Assembly (NCBI RefSeq): GCF_030815145.1
Contig: NZ_JAUSWJ010000001.1
Location: 2,914,001-2,978,000, forward strand
Source of the DNA: Kaistia geumhonensis
Lineage (GTDB): Bacteria; Pseudomonadota; Alphaproteobacteria; Rhizobiales; Kaistiaceae
Direction of reading: 5' to 3'
DNA: 64,000 bases
The translations under genes and the position numbers were made by a program. Shown here in pieces: positions 40,925 to 50,366 of this stretch. The notes beneath the pieces were generated by a model that was not told where the DNA came from, did not search any database, and was given only the letters and a program-made list of their open reading frames with translations. The stretch's first letter is position 1. Each line of letters opens with the position of its first letter.

Positions 40925-41560
40925 ATGAGGACGGACGATCTCATCAGGGCGATGGCGGAGGACGAGCGCCGCGCGCCGGCTCCGGCAAGGGCGGTTGCGC
41001 TTCTGCTTCCGGCCGGGCTGATCGGCGCGGCGCTGCTCTTCGTCCTCTTCCTGCGCGTACGGCCCGATCTCGCCGGCGCGATGATGACGCCGCGGCTCAT
41101 GGTGAAATTCGGCTTCACCGTCTCGCTGGCGATCGCCGCCATGGCGGTGGTGCTGGCGATGGTGCGGCCCGGTCAGCGCTCGGCGCCGCGCGCGGTGGCG
41201 TTGTTCCTGCCGTTCGGCATCCTCGCGCTCGGCGTCGCGGGAGAGCTCGGCGCGATGGGACCCGACAGCTGGATGCCGGGGCTCATGGGCCACAATGCCC
41301 GCTACTGCGTGGTTCTCGTGCCGCTGATGGCGGCGCCCGTCCTCGCCGCGCTGCTCATCGCATTTCGGCAGGGGGCCCCGACGCGGCCGGCGCTGGCGGG
41401 GGCCGTGGCAGGCCTCGCGGCCGGCGGCATCGGCGCGACGCTCTACGCCTTCCATTGCACCGACGATTCGCCGCTCTTCGTGCTCGTCTGGTACGGAATC
41501 GGCATCGCCGCGGTCACCGCCGTGGGCGCCGTGATCGGTCGCCGCCTGCTTGCCTGGTGA
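40925..41560 (+). CDS. NrsF-like (DUF1109) membrane anti-sigma factor
   Basis: 211 residues, six predicted transmembrane helices after a short cytoplasmic N-terminus (MRTDDLIRAMAED, the usual DUF1109 opening). Two cysteines, Cys128 and Cys178, correspond in number and rough position to the pair required for metal sensing in Caulobacter NrsF, and His123/His177 sit near them. It likely holds the ECF sigma factor at the membrane and releases it on signal. Confidence 0.85.
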   Translation: MRTDDLIRAMAEDERRAPAPARAVALLLPAGLIGAALLFVLFLRVRPDLAGAMMTPRLMVKFGFTVSLAIAAMAVVLAMVRPGQRSAPRAVALFLPFGILALGVAGELGAMGPDSWMPGLMGHNARYCVVLVPLMAAPVLAALLIAFRQGAPTRPALAGAVAGLAAGGIGATLYAFHCTDDSPLFVLVWYGIGIAAVTAVGAVIGRRLLAW

Positions 41561-41561
41561 T

Positions 41562-42554
41562 TCAGTCGGCGGCGGTCCGCGCCAGCGGGTGATGGTCGGC
41601 GACGAGCGATTTCAGCCGCTCCTCCAGCACATGTGTATAGATCTGCGTCGTCGAGATGTCGGCATGGCCGAGCAGCTGCTGGACGATGCGGAGATCGGCG
41701 CCGTTCTGCAGGAGGTGGCTGGCGAAGGCATGGCGCAGCACATGCGGCGAGACGCGCGCCGGGGCGATGCCGACGCTCGCCGCGAGCGCCTTCAGGTCGC
41801 GTGCGAAGGCCTGGCGGGTCAGCGTGCCGCTTTCGCTGATCGCCGGGAAGAGCCACGGGCCGGCGGGCTTGTCGCCCTCGGCCTCGCGGCGGAGCATCAT
41901 GAAGCGGCCGATGGCGGCGCGCGAGCGCTCGGTGAGCGGCACGATGCGCTCCTTCCCGCCCTTGCCGCGGATCATGAGCATGCGGAGGTCGGGCCGTGCC
42001 GCCGTCGCCGGCAGGGCGACCAGCTCGGAGACGCGCAGGCCCGAGGCGTAGAGTGTCTCGAGCAGCGCCGCGAGCCGCGCCGCCCTCAGCCTCGCCGGCG
42101 GCGTATCGGCACGGGCGACGGCAGCCTCGGCCTCCGTGAGCAGCCGTTCCACCTCCGCCTCGGACATGATCTTCGGCAGCGGCGGCTTTCGCTTCGGTGC
42201 CGCGACGATGCCGGTCGGATCGTCGGTGCGGATGCCCTCGGCGAAGAGGAAGCGGTGCAGCTGGCGGAGGGCCGAGAGGCGCCGGGCGGCCGAGGAGGCG
42301 GCGTAGCCGCGCGCCTCGAGCTCGGCCATATAGGCTCGGATATCGGTGGGCGATGCCGTGCGGAGGCTGGTCCGGCGCCGGGCGAGGAAGCTGCCATAGT
42401 CCTCGACGTCGCGGCGATAGGAATCGAGCGTGTTCGGCGCGGCGCCGCGCTCGGCGCTCATCATCTCGAGGAAGGTCTCGAGATCGCTGCCGAGCGAGCC
42501 CCGCAGAGCCCGTTGCGCGGCCTCCTCGGTCGGAGCGGGCTCCATCGCGGCCAT
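41562..42554 (-). CDS. xerD: Tyrosine recombinase XerD
   Basis: 330 residues. N-terminal SAM-like core-binding domain ([25 protein letters not shown]) and C-terminal catalytic domain with Arg ([12 protein letters not shown]), Lys (RGKGGKER), [28 protein letters not shown] including the nucleophilic Tyr. Resolves chromosome dimers at dif with XerC. Two bases after the small membrane-protein gene and presumably in its operon. Converges on the nrsF-like gene with one base between. Confidence 0.95.
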   Translation of the reverse strand: MAAMEPAPTEEAAQRALRGSLGSDLETFLEMMSAERGAAPNTLDSYRRDVEDYGSFLARRRTSLRTASPTDIRAYMAELEARGYAASSAARRLSALRQLHRFLFAEGIRTDDPTGIVAAPKRKPPLPKIMSEAEVERLLTEAEAAVARADTPPARLRAARLAALLETLYASGLRVSELVALPATAARPDLRMLMIRGKGGKERIVPLTERSRAAIGRFMMLRREAEGDKPAGPWLFPAISESGTLTRQAFARDLKALAASVGIAPARVSPHVLRHAFASHLLQNGADLRIVQQLLGHADISTTQIYTHVLEERLKSLVADHHPLARTAAD

Positions 42555-42556
42555 GG

Positions 42557-42703
42557 TCAGTCCTTCAGCAGTCTGTCCGTCGGAACGCGGATTGTGATCT
42601 CGCGCGGTTTAGGCTCGATGAACGTGGCGAGCGCGAACACCGCGCCATAGAGCGCGAGGCCGACCAGCACGAGAAGCAGGGCGAAGCGCGTCAGCGTCGG
42701 CAT
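42557..42703 (-). CDS. Small conserved single-pass membrane protein upstream of xerD
   Basis: 48 residues: one transmembrane helix (about 8-30, [19 protein letters not shown]) followed by [19 protein letters not shown]. Very similar short proteins, with the PREITxxxPxxKL-type end, sit between xerD and aroK in many Hyphomicrobiales; function unknown. Promoter candidate 30-60 bases upstream on the same strand. Confidence 0.75.
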   Translation of the reverse strand: MPTLTRFALLLVLVGLALYGAVFALATFIEPKPREITIRVPTDRLLKD

Positions 42704-42731
42704 GGCGAGGGCATTCCTCCGGGCAGCTTCT

Positions 42732-42760
42732 CGATAGGACAGGCGCGCCGGCGATGACAA
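42732..42760 (-). promoter_or_regulatory. Promoter for the small membrane protein and xerD
   Basis: On the minus strand TTGTCA (42760-42755), 17-base spacer, CTATCG (42737-42732). Divergent from the aroK promoter candidate 20 bases away. Confidence 0.5.
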
Positions 42761-42780
42761 GACCGCATGGCCGCGCTCGC

Positions 42781-42809
42781 TTGACAGCTTCCGCCGCTGC
42801 CGCTCTACC
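42781..42809 (+). promoter_or_regulatory. Promoter for aroK-aroB
   Basis: TTGACA (42781-42786), 17-base spacer, TCTACC (42804-42809). Perfect -35, poor -10. Leader to aroK about 30 bases. Confidence 0.5.
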
Positions 42810-42845
42810 AGAGGCGTCCGCACGGGACTTTCATGGCGGGGACGG

Positions 42846-43463
42846 ATGCAGCAGGACACGAACAGAGGCGGTGTGACGGCCGAGAGCGCGCTCGTCGAGG
42901 CGCTCGGCGGCCGTTCGATCGTTCTGGTCGGGCTGATGGGCGCCGGCAAGACCTCGGTCGGCAAGCGGATCGCTGCGCGGCTGCACCTCCCCTTCGTCGA
43001 TGCCGATGCCGAGATCGAGAAGGCGGCGGACGCGACCATTCCCGAGATCTTCGCCCGCCATGGCGAGGCCTATTTTCGCGACGGCGAGCGGCGGGTGATC
43101 CGCCGCCTGCTCGACGGCCGGCCGAAGGTGCTCGCGACCGGCGGCGGCGCCTTCATGAACGCCGAGACCCGCGCGGCGATCGCGGCGGGCGGCGTCTCGA
43201 TCTGGCTGCGCGCCGAGCTCGACATTCTGATGGCGCGGGTCAGGAAGCGCTCCAACCGGCCGCTCCTCCAGACTGCCGACCCCGAGGCGACCATGCGGCG
43301 GCTGATGGACGAGCGCTATCCCGTCTATGCCGCCTCGGACATCCATATCCTCTCGCGCGACGTGCCGCATGACGTGGTGGCGGAGGAGGTGGTGACCGCG
43401 CTCGCTACCTTCCTGGCCGTCCCGCCCGCGGACGCCGCGCCTTCCGAAAGTGCTTCCACGTGA
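42846..43463 (+). CDS. aroK: Shikimate kinase
   Basis: 205 residues. Walker A GLMGAGKTS (about 33-41), DADAEIEKA, FARHGEAYFRDGERRV, TGGGAF and the lid RSNRPLLQ. Phosphorylates shikimate in the chorismate pathway. The stop overlaps aroB by four bases (GTGA). Confidence 0.96.
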   Translation: MQQDTNRGGVTAESALVEALGGRSIVLVGLMGAGKTSVGKRIAARLHLPFVDADAEIEKAADATIPEIFARHGEAYFRDGERRVIRRLLDGRPKVLATGGGAFMNAETRAAIAAGGVSIWLRAELDILMARVRKRSNRPLLQTADPEATMRRLMDERYPVYAASDIHILSRDVPHDVVAEEVVTALATFLAVPPADAAPSESAST

Positions 43464-44584
43464 CCCATCCGGCCTCCTCCTCCGCCGCCATCCGCGTCGG
43501 TGTCGACCTCGGCGCGCGCTCCTACGACATCCTGATCGGGCGTGGCCTGATCGACGACGCCGGAGCCGAGATCGCGCGGCGCCTGCCGAAGGTTCGGGCC
43601 GCCATCGTCGCCGATGCCCATGTCGGGCCGCTCTATCGCCAGCGTCTCGCCGATGCGCTGGAGGCCTCCGGCATCGCCTCGGTCGGCATCGACGTGCCGG
43701 CCGGCGAAGGCTCCAAGAACTTCGCCATTCTCGAAAGCGTGGTGCGCGGCATCCTCGCCGCCCGCCTGGAGCGCGGCGACATCGTCGTGGCGCTCGGCGG
43801 CGGCGTGATCGGCGATCTGTCCGGCTTCGCCGCCGCGATCGTCCGCCGCGGCATGCGCTTCGTGCAGGTGCCGACCTCGCTGCTGGCGCAGGTCGACAGC
43901 TCCGTCGGCGGCAAGACAGGCATCAACACGCCCGAGGGCAAGAACCTCGTCGGCGCCTTCCACCAGCCGAGCCTCGTCATCGCCGATACGGCGCTGCTCG
44001 ATACGCTCACCCCGCGCGAATTCCGCGCCGGCTATGCCGAGGTCGCCAAATACGGGCTGATCGACGATCCCGCCTTCTTCGCCTGGCTGGAGGGGAACTG
44101 GCGCGGCGTCTTTGCCGGCGGACCCGAGCGCGAACATGCGGTGGCGACGAGCTGCCGCGCCAAGGCGAAGGTCGTCGGCGCCGACGAGACCGAGACCGGC
44201 GATCGCGCCCTCCTCAATCTTGGCCACACCTTCGGCCACGCCCTCGAGGCGGCGACGGGCTATTCGCAGCGCCTCGTGCATGGGGAAGGGGTGTCGATCG
44301 GCATGGTGCTGGCGCATCGCTTCTCGGCGCGCATGAATCTCGCCTCGCCCGACGATGCCGCACGGGTGACGACGCATCTTCGCGCGGTGGGCCTTCCGAC
44401 CGAGCTTTCCGAGATCCCGGGCGATCTACCGGATGCCGACGGGCTCATGGCGCTGATCGCGCAGGACAAGAAGGTGTCGCGCGGCACGCTGACCTTCATC
44501 CTCACGCGCGGCATCGGGCAGGCCTTCATCGCAAAGGACGTGCCGCCCTCCGCCGTGCGGGATTTCCTCGCCGACACGCTCTGA
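43460..44584 (+). CDS. aroB: 3-dehydroquinate synthase
   Basis: 374 residues, NAD- and metal-dependent. Motifs: ALGGGVIGDLSGFAAA, PTSLLAQVDSSVGGKTGIN, NLGHTFGHALEAATGYS and HGEGVSIGM. Second step of the shikimate pathway. Starts at GTG 43460, coupled to aroK. Confidence 0.97.
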   Translation: MTHPASSSAAIRVGVDLGARSYDILIGRGLIDDAGAEIARRLPKVRAAIVADAHVGPLYRQRLADALEASGIASVGIDVPAGEGSKNFAILESVVRGILAARLERGDIVVALGGGVIGDLSGFAAAIVRRGMRFVQVPTSLLAQVDSSVGGKTGINTPEGKNLVGAFHQPSLVIADTALLDTLTPREFRAGYAEVAKYGLIDDPAFFAWLEGNWRGVFAGGPEREHAVATSCRAKAKVVGADETETGDRALLNLGHTFGHALEAATGYSQRLVHGEGVSIGMVLAHRFSARMNLASPDDAARVTTHLRAVGLPTELSEIPGDLPDADGLMALIAQDKKVSRGTLTFILTRGIGQAFIAKDVPPSAVRDFLADTL

Positions 44585-44598
44585 CGAAGGAAGAGGCG

Positions 44599-45294
44599 AT
44601 GCTCGACGTGCTCAGCCTCTTCTTCGGCAATGCGCTCGACCTGCCGGGGCATGCCGGCTTCCTGCTCATGGCCATCTCGCTGTTCCTCACCAACATGGTG
44701 TGGCTGCGGGTGCTGCTGATCCTCTCCTTCGCCTGTCTCATCGTCTATTACGCGCTGGCGCCGGTGCCGCTCTATACGGGCATCGCCTGGAGCACGCTGT
44801 TCATCCTCATCAATCTCTATCGCCTCTGGACGCTCGTCGCCGCGCGGCGGCTCGTCGACCATGTCAGCGGCGGAGCGCTGCTGCGCGACAGCCTGACCGA
44901 ACTCGACGACGAGGAACTGGCGCGGATCGTGGAATTCGGCGAGCTGGTCGATCTCGATCCCGGCGCGCCGCTGGTGGCGGAGGGCGCCCCGGTGACCGCC
45001 GTCTATCTGGTCGTGGCCGGCGAGGCCGAGGTCGTGGCGGCGAACGGAGCGCGGCTCGCCCGCCTCGCGCGCGGCGCCTTCATCGGCGAGGTCGCCTTCC
45101 TCGCCGGTGCGCCGGCGACGGCGAGCGTCCGCGCACTGACGCCCCTGCAGGTGATCGCGCTCGATGCCGGGCAGCTCAAGGCGGCCGGCGAGGCCGATCC
45201 GCGCCTCGCGGCCGGCGTCTACCATGCCATCGGCTCGGCGCTGGCGCGAAAGCTCGTCGCCTCGAACCGCGCCCGCACGCGCCCCGCGCGCTAG
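44599..45294 (+). CDS. Popeye-like membrane protein with cyclic-nucleotide-binding-type domain
   Basis: 231 residues. Three closely spaced hydrophobic helices (about 21-36, 38-52, 60-76) are followed by a CNBD-like beta barrel (about 105-195): GAPLVAEGAPVTAVYLVVAGEAEVV, then FIGEVAFLAGAPATASVRAL. This three-helix plus CNBD layout is that of the Popeye (POPDC) family. In classical CNBDs the phosphate cassette reads GE...PR[TS]A; here the Glu is kept (Glu164) but the Arg position is replaced (PATAS), so ordinary cAMP/cGMP binding is doubtful, although Popeye proteins use a different cassette. 14 bases after aroB. Not the CorC/HlyC gene that often follows aroB. Confidence 0.75.
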   Translation: MLDVLSLFFGNALDLPGHAGFLLMAISLFLTNMVWLRVLLILSFACLIVYYALAPVPLYTGIAWSTLFILINLYRLWTLVAARRLVDHVSGGALLRDSLTELDDEELARIVEFGELVDLDPGAPLVAEGAPVTAVYLVVAGEAEVVAANGARLARLARGAFIGEVAFLAGAPATASVRALTPLQVIALDAGQLKAAGEADPRLAAGVYHAIGSALARKLVASNRARTRPAR

Positions 45295-45295
45295 A

Positions 45296-45556
45296 TCAGG
45301 CGGCTTTCGCCTCGATCGCCAGCGCATGCACGCCGTCGGCGAGCTCGTCGGCGAGCACCGCGTTGATCATCCGGTGCATCTCGACGCGGCTCTTGCCCCG
45401 GAAGGCTGCCGCCGTGACGCGGACGCGGTAATGTGTCTCGCCGCCCGGCCGTGCGCCATGATGGCCCTTGTGCAGATCCGACTCGTCGATCACATCTAGG
45501 GTCTCCGGCTGCAGGGCCTCCTCCAGCCGCCTCGCGATCCTCTCGCGCGTATCCAT
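45296..45556 (-). CDS. BolA family protein
   Basis: 86 residues. Class II KH-like fold with HYRVRVTAAAFRGKSRVEMHRMINAVLADEL. BolA proteins bind [2Fe-2S] clusters with monothiol glutaredoxins and act in iron-sulfur trafficking and transcription. Converges on the Popeye-like gene with one base between and is divergent from the J-domain gene, an arrangement common in the order. Confidence 0.92.
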   Translation of the reverse strand: MDTRERIARRLEEALQPETLDVIDESDLHKGHHGARPGGETHYRVRVTAAAFRGKSRVEMHRMINAVLADELADGVHALAIEAKAA

Positions 45557-45591
45557 CCGACGCTCCGTTCACCTCAATCGCCTGCATCGCC

Positions 45592-45620
45592 TTGTCCGGC
45601 CGATGCGCGGCCAGCATAAT
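45592..45620 (+). promoter_or_regulatory. Promoter of the J-domain gene (predicts a leaderless mRNA)
   Basis: TTGTCC (45592-45597), 17-base spacer, CATAAT (45615-45620). Only six bases separate the -10 from ATG 45627, so transcription should begin at or next to the start codon; there is also no ribosome-binding sequence. Confidence 0.6.
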
Positions 45621-45626
45621 CGACCG

Positions 45627-46250
45627 ATGAAGCTCGATTCAAAAATCTTCGATCGCATCCGCATCAAGCCGCCCGGCGATGCGATGCCGCGCGAGTCGGC
45701 CTTCCGCTGCGGCTGGGAGGGCTGCGATGCCGCGGGTACGCACAAGGCCCCGAAGGGTCGCGGCCGCGAGGGGCAGTATCACCATTTCTGCATCGACCAC
45801 GTCCGCCTCTACAACAAGTCCTACAACTACTTTTCCGGCATGGGCGACGACGACATCGCCGCCTATCAGAAGGATTCCATCACCGGCCACCGGCCGACCT
45901 GGACCATGGGCGTCAATTCGGCCGGCGAGCAGCGCGAGAATGTGCGCCGCGCCTCGACGCGCGACTGGACCGGGGGGCTGCGCGATCCGTTCGACATGTT
46001 CGAGCGCGGCTTCAAGCCGGATCCGGCCGCCGAGGCCGCGCCGAAGCGGCGGCTGAAGACGCTGGAGAAGAAATCCTTCGATACGCTCGACCTCGAGGGG
46101 TCGGAAACGGCCGAGGCGATCAAGGCCCGCTACAAGAGCCTCGTGAAGCTCTACCACCCGGATGCGAATGGCGGCGACCGCTCCTCGGAGGACCGCCTTC
46201 GAGAAATCATCCAGGCTTACAACTTCCTCAAGGCCGCCGGCTTCTGCTAG
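45627..46250 (+). CDS. J-domain (DnaJ-like) protein
   Basis: 207 residues. The C-terminal 65 residues form a J domain with the HPD motif in KLYHPDANGGD; the N-terminal 130 residues contain RCGWEGCDAAGTHKAP and YHHFCIDHVR, two Cys/His clusters that might bind zinc. Unlike DnaJ the J domain is at the C-terminus. Commonly located between bolA and cobS in Hyphomicrobiales; partner unknown, presumably an Hsp70. Confidence 0.88.
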   Translation: MKLDSKIFDRIRIKPPGDAMPRESAFRCGWEGCDAAGTHKAPKGRGREGQYHHFCIDHVRLYNKSYNYFSGMGDDDIAAYQKDSITGHRPTWTMGVNSAGEQRENVRRASTRDWTGGLRDPFDMFERGFKPDPAAEAAPKRRLKTLEKKSFDTLDLEGSETAEAIKARYKSLVKLYHPDANGGDRSSEDRLREIIQAYNFLKAAGFC

Positions 46251-46345
46251 AACGCCATGATGGCCTTGGAGGCCTCCCTTAATCCCCGGTTTCTCCCCTC
46301 GCGAAGAACCGACCTGAAGCGTCCTCCGGGCGCGACGGAGCCAAT

Positions 46346-47332
46346 ATGACTGAGACCACGAGCGACCGCGCCTCCCTTCCCGATATCAAGGTGTCGGTCA
46401 AGGAGCTGTTCGGCTTCGAGAGCGAGCTTGTCGTTCCCGCCTTCTCGGCGCCGAACGAGCATGTGCCGGATGCCGATCCCGACTATCTGTTCGACCGCGC
46501 CACCACGCTGGCGATCCTCGCCGGCTTCGCGCGCAACCGCCGCGTGATGGTGACCGGCTATCACGGCACGGGCAAATCGACGCATATCGAGCAGGTCGCC
46601 GCGCGCCTCAACTGGCCGTGCATCCGCGTCAATCTCGACAGCCATATCAGCCGCATCGACCTGATTGGCAAGGACGCGATCGTCATCAAGGAAGGCAAGC
46701 AGGTCACGGAATTCCGCGACGGCATCCTGCCCTGGGCCTATCAGCACAACGTCGCGCTCGTGTTCGACGAGTATGACGCGGGCCGCCCGGACGTCATGTT
46801 CGTGATCCAGCGCGTGCTGGAAAGCTCGGGTCGCCTGACGCTGCTCGACCAGAACCGGGTCATCCGCCCGCATCCGGCCTTCCGCCTGTTCGCCACCGCC
46901 AACACGGTCGGCCTCGGCGACACGTCGGGCCTCTATCACGGCACGCAGCAGATCAACCAGGCCCAGATGGACCGCTGGTCGATCGTCACGACGCTCAACT
47001 ACCTGCCGCATGACAACGAGGTCGGGATCGTCCTGTCCAAGGCGAAGCATTTCGCCGATCCGAAGGGGCGGGCGCTGGTCGGGCGCATGGTGCGCCTCGC
47101 CGACATGACCCGCTCGGCCTTCATGAACGGCGATCTCTCGACCGTCATGAGCCCGCGCACGGTCATCACCTGGGCCGAGAATGCCGAGATCTTCGGCGAT
47201 ATCGGCTTCGCCTTCCGCGTGACCTTCCTCAACAAGTGCGACGAGCTCGAGCGCACGCTGGTGGCCGAGTTCTACCAGCGCGCCTTCGGCGAGGAGCTGG
47301 CGGAATCGGCGGCGAACGTCGTCCTTTCGTAA
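46346..47332 (+). CDS. cobS: Aerobic cobaltochelatase subunit CobS
   Basis: 328-residue AAA+ ATPase of CobNST, which inserts cobalt into hydrogenobyrinic acid diamide in aerobic B12 synthesis. Walker [10 protein letters not shown] at 71-79, Walker [10 protein letters not shown] around 137-143, sensor [10 protein letters not shown]. CobN is not in the window. CobT follows 13 bases later. Confidence 0.97.
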   Translation: MTETTSDRASLPDIKVSVKELFGFESELVVPAFSAPNEHVPDADPDYLFDRATTLAILAGFARNRRVMVTGYHGTGKSTHIEQVAARLNWPCIRVNLDSHISRIDLIGKDAIVIKEGKQVTEFRDGILPWAYQHNVALVFDEYDAGRPDVMFVIQRVLESSGRLTLLDQNRVIRPHPAFRLFATANTVGLGDTSGLYHGTQQINQAQMDRWSIVTTLNYLPHDNEVGIVLSKAKHFADPKGRALVGRMVRLADMTRSAFMNGDLSTVMSPRTVITWAENAEIFGDIGFAFRVTFLNKCDELERTLVAEFYQRAFGEELAESAANVVLS

Positions 47333-47345
47333 GGCTGGGGTCGCG

Positions 47346-49241
47346 ATGAGCGGATCCAACATCGACGCCAAGGGCAAGGCCGGCGAGCCTGTGACGGAGC
47401 CGCTGAAGCGGGCCGTCGCCGGCTGCGTGCGCGCCATCTCCGGCAAGGCCGATCTCGAGGTCACCTATTCGAACGACCGTCCGGCGCTGACCGGGCTCCG
47501 GGCGCGCCTGCCCGAGCCCGGCCGCAAGCCGACGGCGCGCGAGATCGCGGTGACGCGCGGCCTCGGCGATTCGATGGCGCTGCGCCTCGCCTGCCACGAC
47601 CAGGCCCTGCATCGCACCGTCGCGCCGGAGGGCAAGAATGCCCGCGCCGTGTTCGACGCCGTCGAGCAGGCCCGCGTCGAGGCGATCGGCGCGCGGCGGA
47701 TGGACGGTGTCGCCAGCAATCTCTCGGCGATGCTCGAGGACCGCTACCATCGCGGCAATTTCCAGGACATCACGGAGCGCTCCGAGGCGCCGCTCGAGGA
47801 TGCCGTCGCGCTGCTCGTCCGCGAGAAGCTGACCGGCCTCGCGCCGCCGGAATCGAGCCGGAAGATCGTCGATCTTTGGCGCGACTGGATCGAGGACAAG
47901 GCCGGCGACGGCTTCGACCGGCTGGAGAACACCGTCGGCGACCAGAAGCGCTTTGCCTCGGCCGTCCGCTCGCTGCTGGCCTCGCTCGAGATGGGCGACG
48001 AGCTCGGCGAGGGCGGCGAGGACGAGAACGAGCAGAACGGCGAGGCGAGCGACGATTCGGGCGCCGAGCAGGAGAGCGCGTCGGAACAGGCCGAGCAGGC
48101 CGAGAGCGAGGCGGCCGAGGAATCGGAGGCGACCGGCGACGAGACCGACGCCGGCGATACCGAGACGACCGAGAGCTCGACCGAGGAGGACACCGAGGGC
48201 GAGGAGTCGGAGGACGCCCGCGATGCCGGCGAGGAGCGCCGCCCCGAGCCGCCGCTGACCCGGCCGCTGCCTTCGACCGACTACAAGGCCTTCACGACCC
48301 GTTTCGACGAGACGATCAAGGCCGAGGATCTGTGCGATTCCGCCGAGCTCGACCGGCTGCGCGGCTTCCTCGACAAGCAGCTCGCCAATCTCCAGGGCGC
48401 GGTCGGCCGTCTCGCCAACCGCCTGCAGCGCCGCCTGATGGCGCAGCAGAACAGGTCCTGGGACTTCGACCGCGAGGAGGGCATCCTCGATCCGGCGCGG
48501 CTCCACCGCGTCGTGACCGATCCGATGCAGCCGCTCTCCTTCAAGATCGAGAAGGACACCGACTTCCGCGACACGGTGGTGACGCTGCTGATCGACAATT
48601 CCGGCTCGATGCGCGGTCGGCCGATCACGGTTGCCGCGACCTGCGCCGACATTCTCGCCCGCACGCTCGAGCGCTGCGGCGTCAAGGTCGAGATCCTCGG
48701 CTTCACGACGCGCGCCTGGAAGGGCGGCCAGTCGCGCGAGGCCTGGCTTCAGGCCGGCAAGCCCGCCTCGCCCGGCCGGCTCAACGATCTGCGCCACATC
48801 ATCTACAAGGCGGCGGATGCGCCCTGGCGCCGTGCGCGGCGCAATCTCGGCCTGATGATGCGCGAGGGTCTCCTCAAGGAGAACATCGACGGCGAGGCGC
48901 TCGACTGGGCGCACAAGCGCCTGCTCGTTCGCTCCGAGCAGCGCCGCATCCTGATGATGATCTCGGATGGCGCGCCGGTCGACGATTCGACGCTTTCGGT
49001 GAACACCGGCAACTATCTCGAGCGGCATCTGCGCTTCGTCATCGACGAGATCGAGAACCGCTCGCCGGTGGAACTGATCGCCATCGGCATCGGCCACGAC
49101 GTGACGCGCTATTACAAGCGTGCCGTCACCATCGTCGATGCCGAGGAACTCGCGGGCGCGATGACCGAGAAGCTCGCCGAGCTCTTCGACGAGAAGGGGA
49201 CCGGCGGCGCGCAGCCCGGTCGCGGGAGGCGGGCCGCGTGA
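47346..49241 (+). CDS. cobT: Aerobic cobaltochelatase subunit CobT
   Basis: 631 residues. N-terminal CobT domain, a long Glu/Asp/Ser-rich region (about 215-305) and a C-terminal von Willebrand A domain with MIDAS motif DNSGSMRG (about 417-424). Forms two-tiered rings with CobS. Overlaps the next gene by four bases (GTGA). Confidence 0.97.
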   Translation: MSGSNIDAKGKAGEPVTEPLKRAVAGCVRAISGKADLEVTYSNDRPALTGLRARLPEPGRKPTAREIAVTRGLGDSMALRLACHDQALHRTVAPEGKNARAVFDAVEQARVEAIGARRMDGVASNLSAMLEDRYHRGNFQDITERSEAPLEDAVALLVREKLTGLAPPESSRKIVDLWRDWIEDKAGDGFDRLENTVGDQKRFASAVRSLLASLEMGDELGEGGEDENEQNGEASDDSGAEQESASEQAEQAESEAAEESEATGDETDAGDTETTESSTEEDTEGEESEDARDAGEERRPEPPLTRPLPSTDYKAFTTRFDETIKAEDLCDSAELDRLRGFLDKQLANLQGAVGRLANRLQRRLMAQQNRSWDFDREEGILDPARLHRVVTDPMQPLSFKIEKDTDFRDTVVTLLIDNSGSMRGRPITVAATCADILARTLERCGVKVEILGFTTRAWKGGQSREAWLQAGKPASPGRLNDLRHIIYKAADAPWRRARRNLGLMMREGLLKENIDGEALDWAHKRLLVRSEQRRILMMISDGAPVDDSTLSVNTGNYLERHLRFVIDEIENRSPVELIAIGIGHDVTRYYKRAVTIVDAEELAGAMTEKLAELFDEKGTGGAQPGRGRRAA

Positions 49242-50305
49242 GGCATCCGCTTCGCGCCGCCCTGGCTCTAGCTCTGGCCGCCGCCCTCGCGGCGCCACTT
49301 TCGTCCGCTCCCGGGCTGGTCGCCCCGGCCCTCGCCGCGAGCGACCAGAAGCCCGGCATGCGGCCGGTCACGGTCCATGCCGAACCGATCCAGCGCTTCC
49401 AGCGCAATGGCGACGCCACCCGCTTCGGCGAGTTCGAGTTCCGCGGCGGGCTGATCCTCTCGTCGAACGAGCGCCGCTTCGGCAGCTTTTCCGGCATCGA
49501 TATCGGCCCGGACGGCAGTCGCTTCATCGCCGTCGCCGATATCGGCCGCTGGCTGACGGGTCGGCTCGTGCGCGCCAGCGGCCATCTCGTCGGCGTCGAG
49601 GAGACGCGCTCCGGCGTCATGCTCGACGACAAGGGCCGCCCTCTTCTCCGCCGCTCCAGGGCGGATGCAGAGGCCGTGCGCCTCGCGCCCGACGGCAGCG
49701 GCGCCTATGTCACCTTCGAGCAGAGCAACACCTTGAAGTTCTACCGCTTCAAGACCGATCCCTCGCTCGCGCGGGCGACGCCCGTCGCGCTGCCGAAGAG
49801 CGCGCGCGGCATGGTGGGAAACCAGGGGCTGGAGACGGTGGCGATCGCGCCCGCCTCGGGGCCGCTGGCCGGGTCGCCGGTCATCGTCTCCGAGCAGTCG
49901 CTGGACGCCGCCGGCAATCATCGGGCCTGGGTGGTGCGCGGCCCGCGCGCCGGCGCCTTCTCCGTCGTCCGCAGCGATGATTACGACGTGACCGACGGCG
50001 CCTTCATGCCGGACGGCGACCTGCTCTTGCTCGAACGGCGCGTCACGGCGCTGCCGGTCGGCGTCAACATGCGGCTCCGCCGCATTCCGGCCGGCGCGAT
50101 CCGGCCCGGCGCGGTGGTCGACGGTCCGGTGATGATGGAGGCCTCGATGGCCGACCAGATCGACAACATGGAAGGTCTCGCGGTCTCGACCGATGACGAC
50201 GGCCGCATGCGCGTGACGCTCGTCTCCGACGACAACCAGAACCCGTTCCAGCGCACGCTGCTGCTCGAATTCGTCTGGCTCGGCCCGTCCACCGCGCTTA
50301 ACTGA
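49238..50305 (+). CDS. Esterase-like activity of phytase family secreted protein
   Basis: 355 residues from GTG 49238. An Ala/Leu-rich signal peptide (about 1-33) precedes a beta-propeller-like domain: [51 protein letters not shown] and [25 protein letters not shown]. These match the esterase-like phytase (SdiA-regulated/phytase-like) family. It is often found directly after cobT in this order; substrate not established. Confidence 0.85.
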   Translation: MRHPLRAALALALAAALAAPLSSAPGLVAPALAASDQKPGMRPVTVHAEPIQRFQRNGDATRFGEFEFRGGLILSSNERRFGSFSGIDIGPDGSRFIAVADIGRWLTGRLVRASGHLVGVEETRSGVMLDDKGRPLLRRSRADAEAVRLAPDGSGAYVTFEQSNTLKFYRFKTDPSLARATPVALPKSARGMVGNQGLETVAIAPASGPLAGSPVIVSEQSLDAAGNHRAWVVRGPRAGAFSVVRSDDYDVTDGAFMPDGDLLLLERRVTALPVGVNMRLRRIPAGAIRPGAVVDGPVMMEASMADQIDNMEGLAVSTDDDGRMRVTLVSDDNQNPFQRTLLLEFVWLGPSTALN

Positions 50306-50316
50306 CGCCCGCAAAC

Positions 50317-50342
50317 AAAAAGGCCGCCTCGCGGCGGCCTTT
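50317..50342. terminator. Bidirectional terminator between the cobT operon and rpmB
   Basis: AAAGGCCGCC (50319-50328), loop TCGC, GGCGGCCTTT (50333-50342), preceded by further A residues. Serves the plus-strand esterase gene and the minus-strand rpmB. The stem GGCCGCC/GGCGGCC is the same as in the rppH/atpC terminator. Confidence 0.9.
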
Positions 50343-50366
50343 CCGAATTCCGTTGGTGCCGGCCGA

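Noticed and set aside
47229-49298. 689-codon minus-strand frame opposite cobT
   Set aside because: Mirror of cobT codons; Leu/Gly/Arg-rich with no family features.
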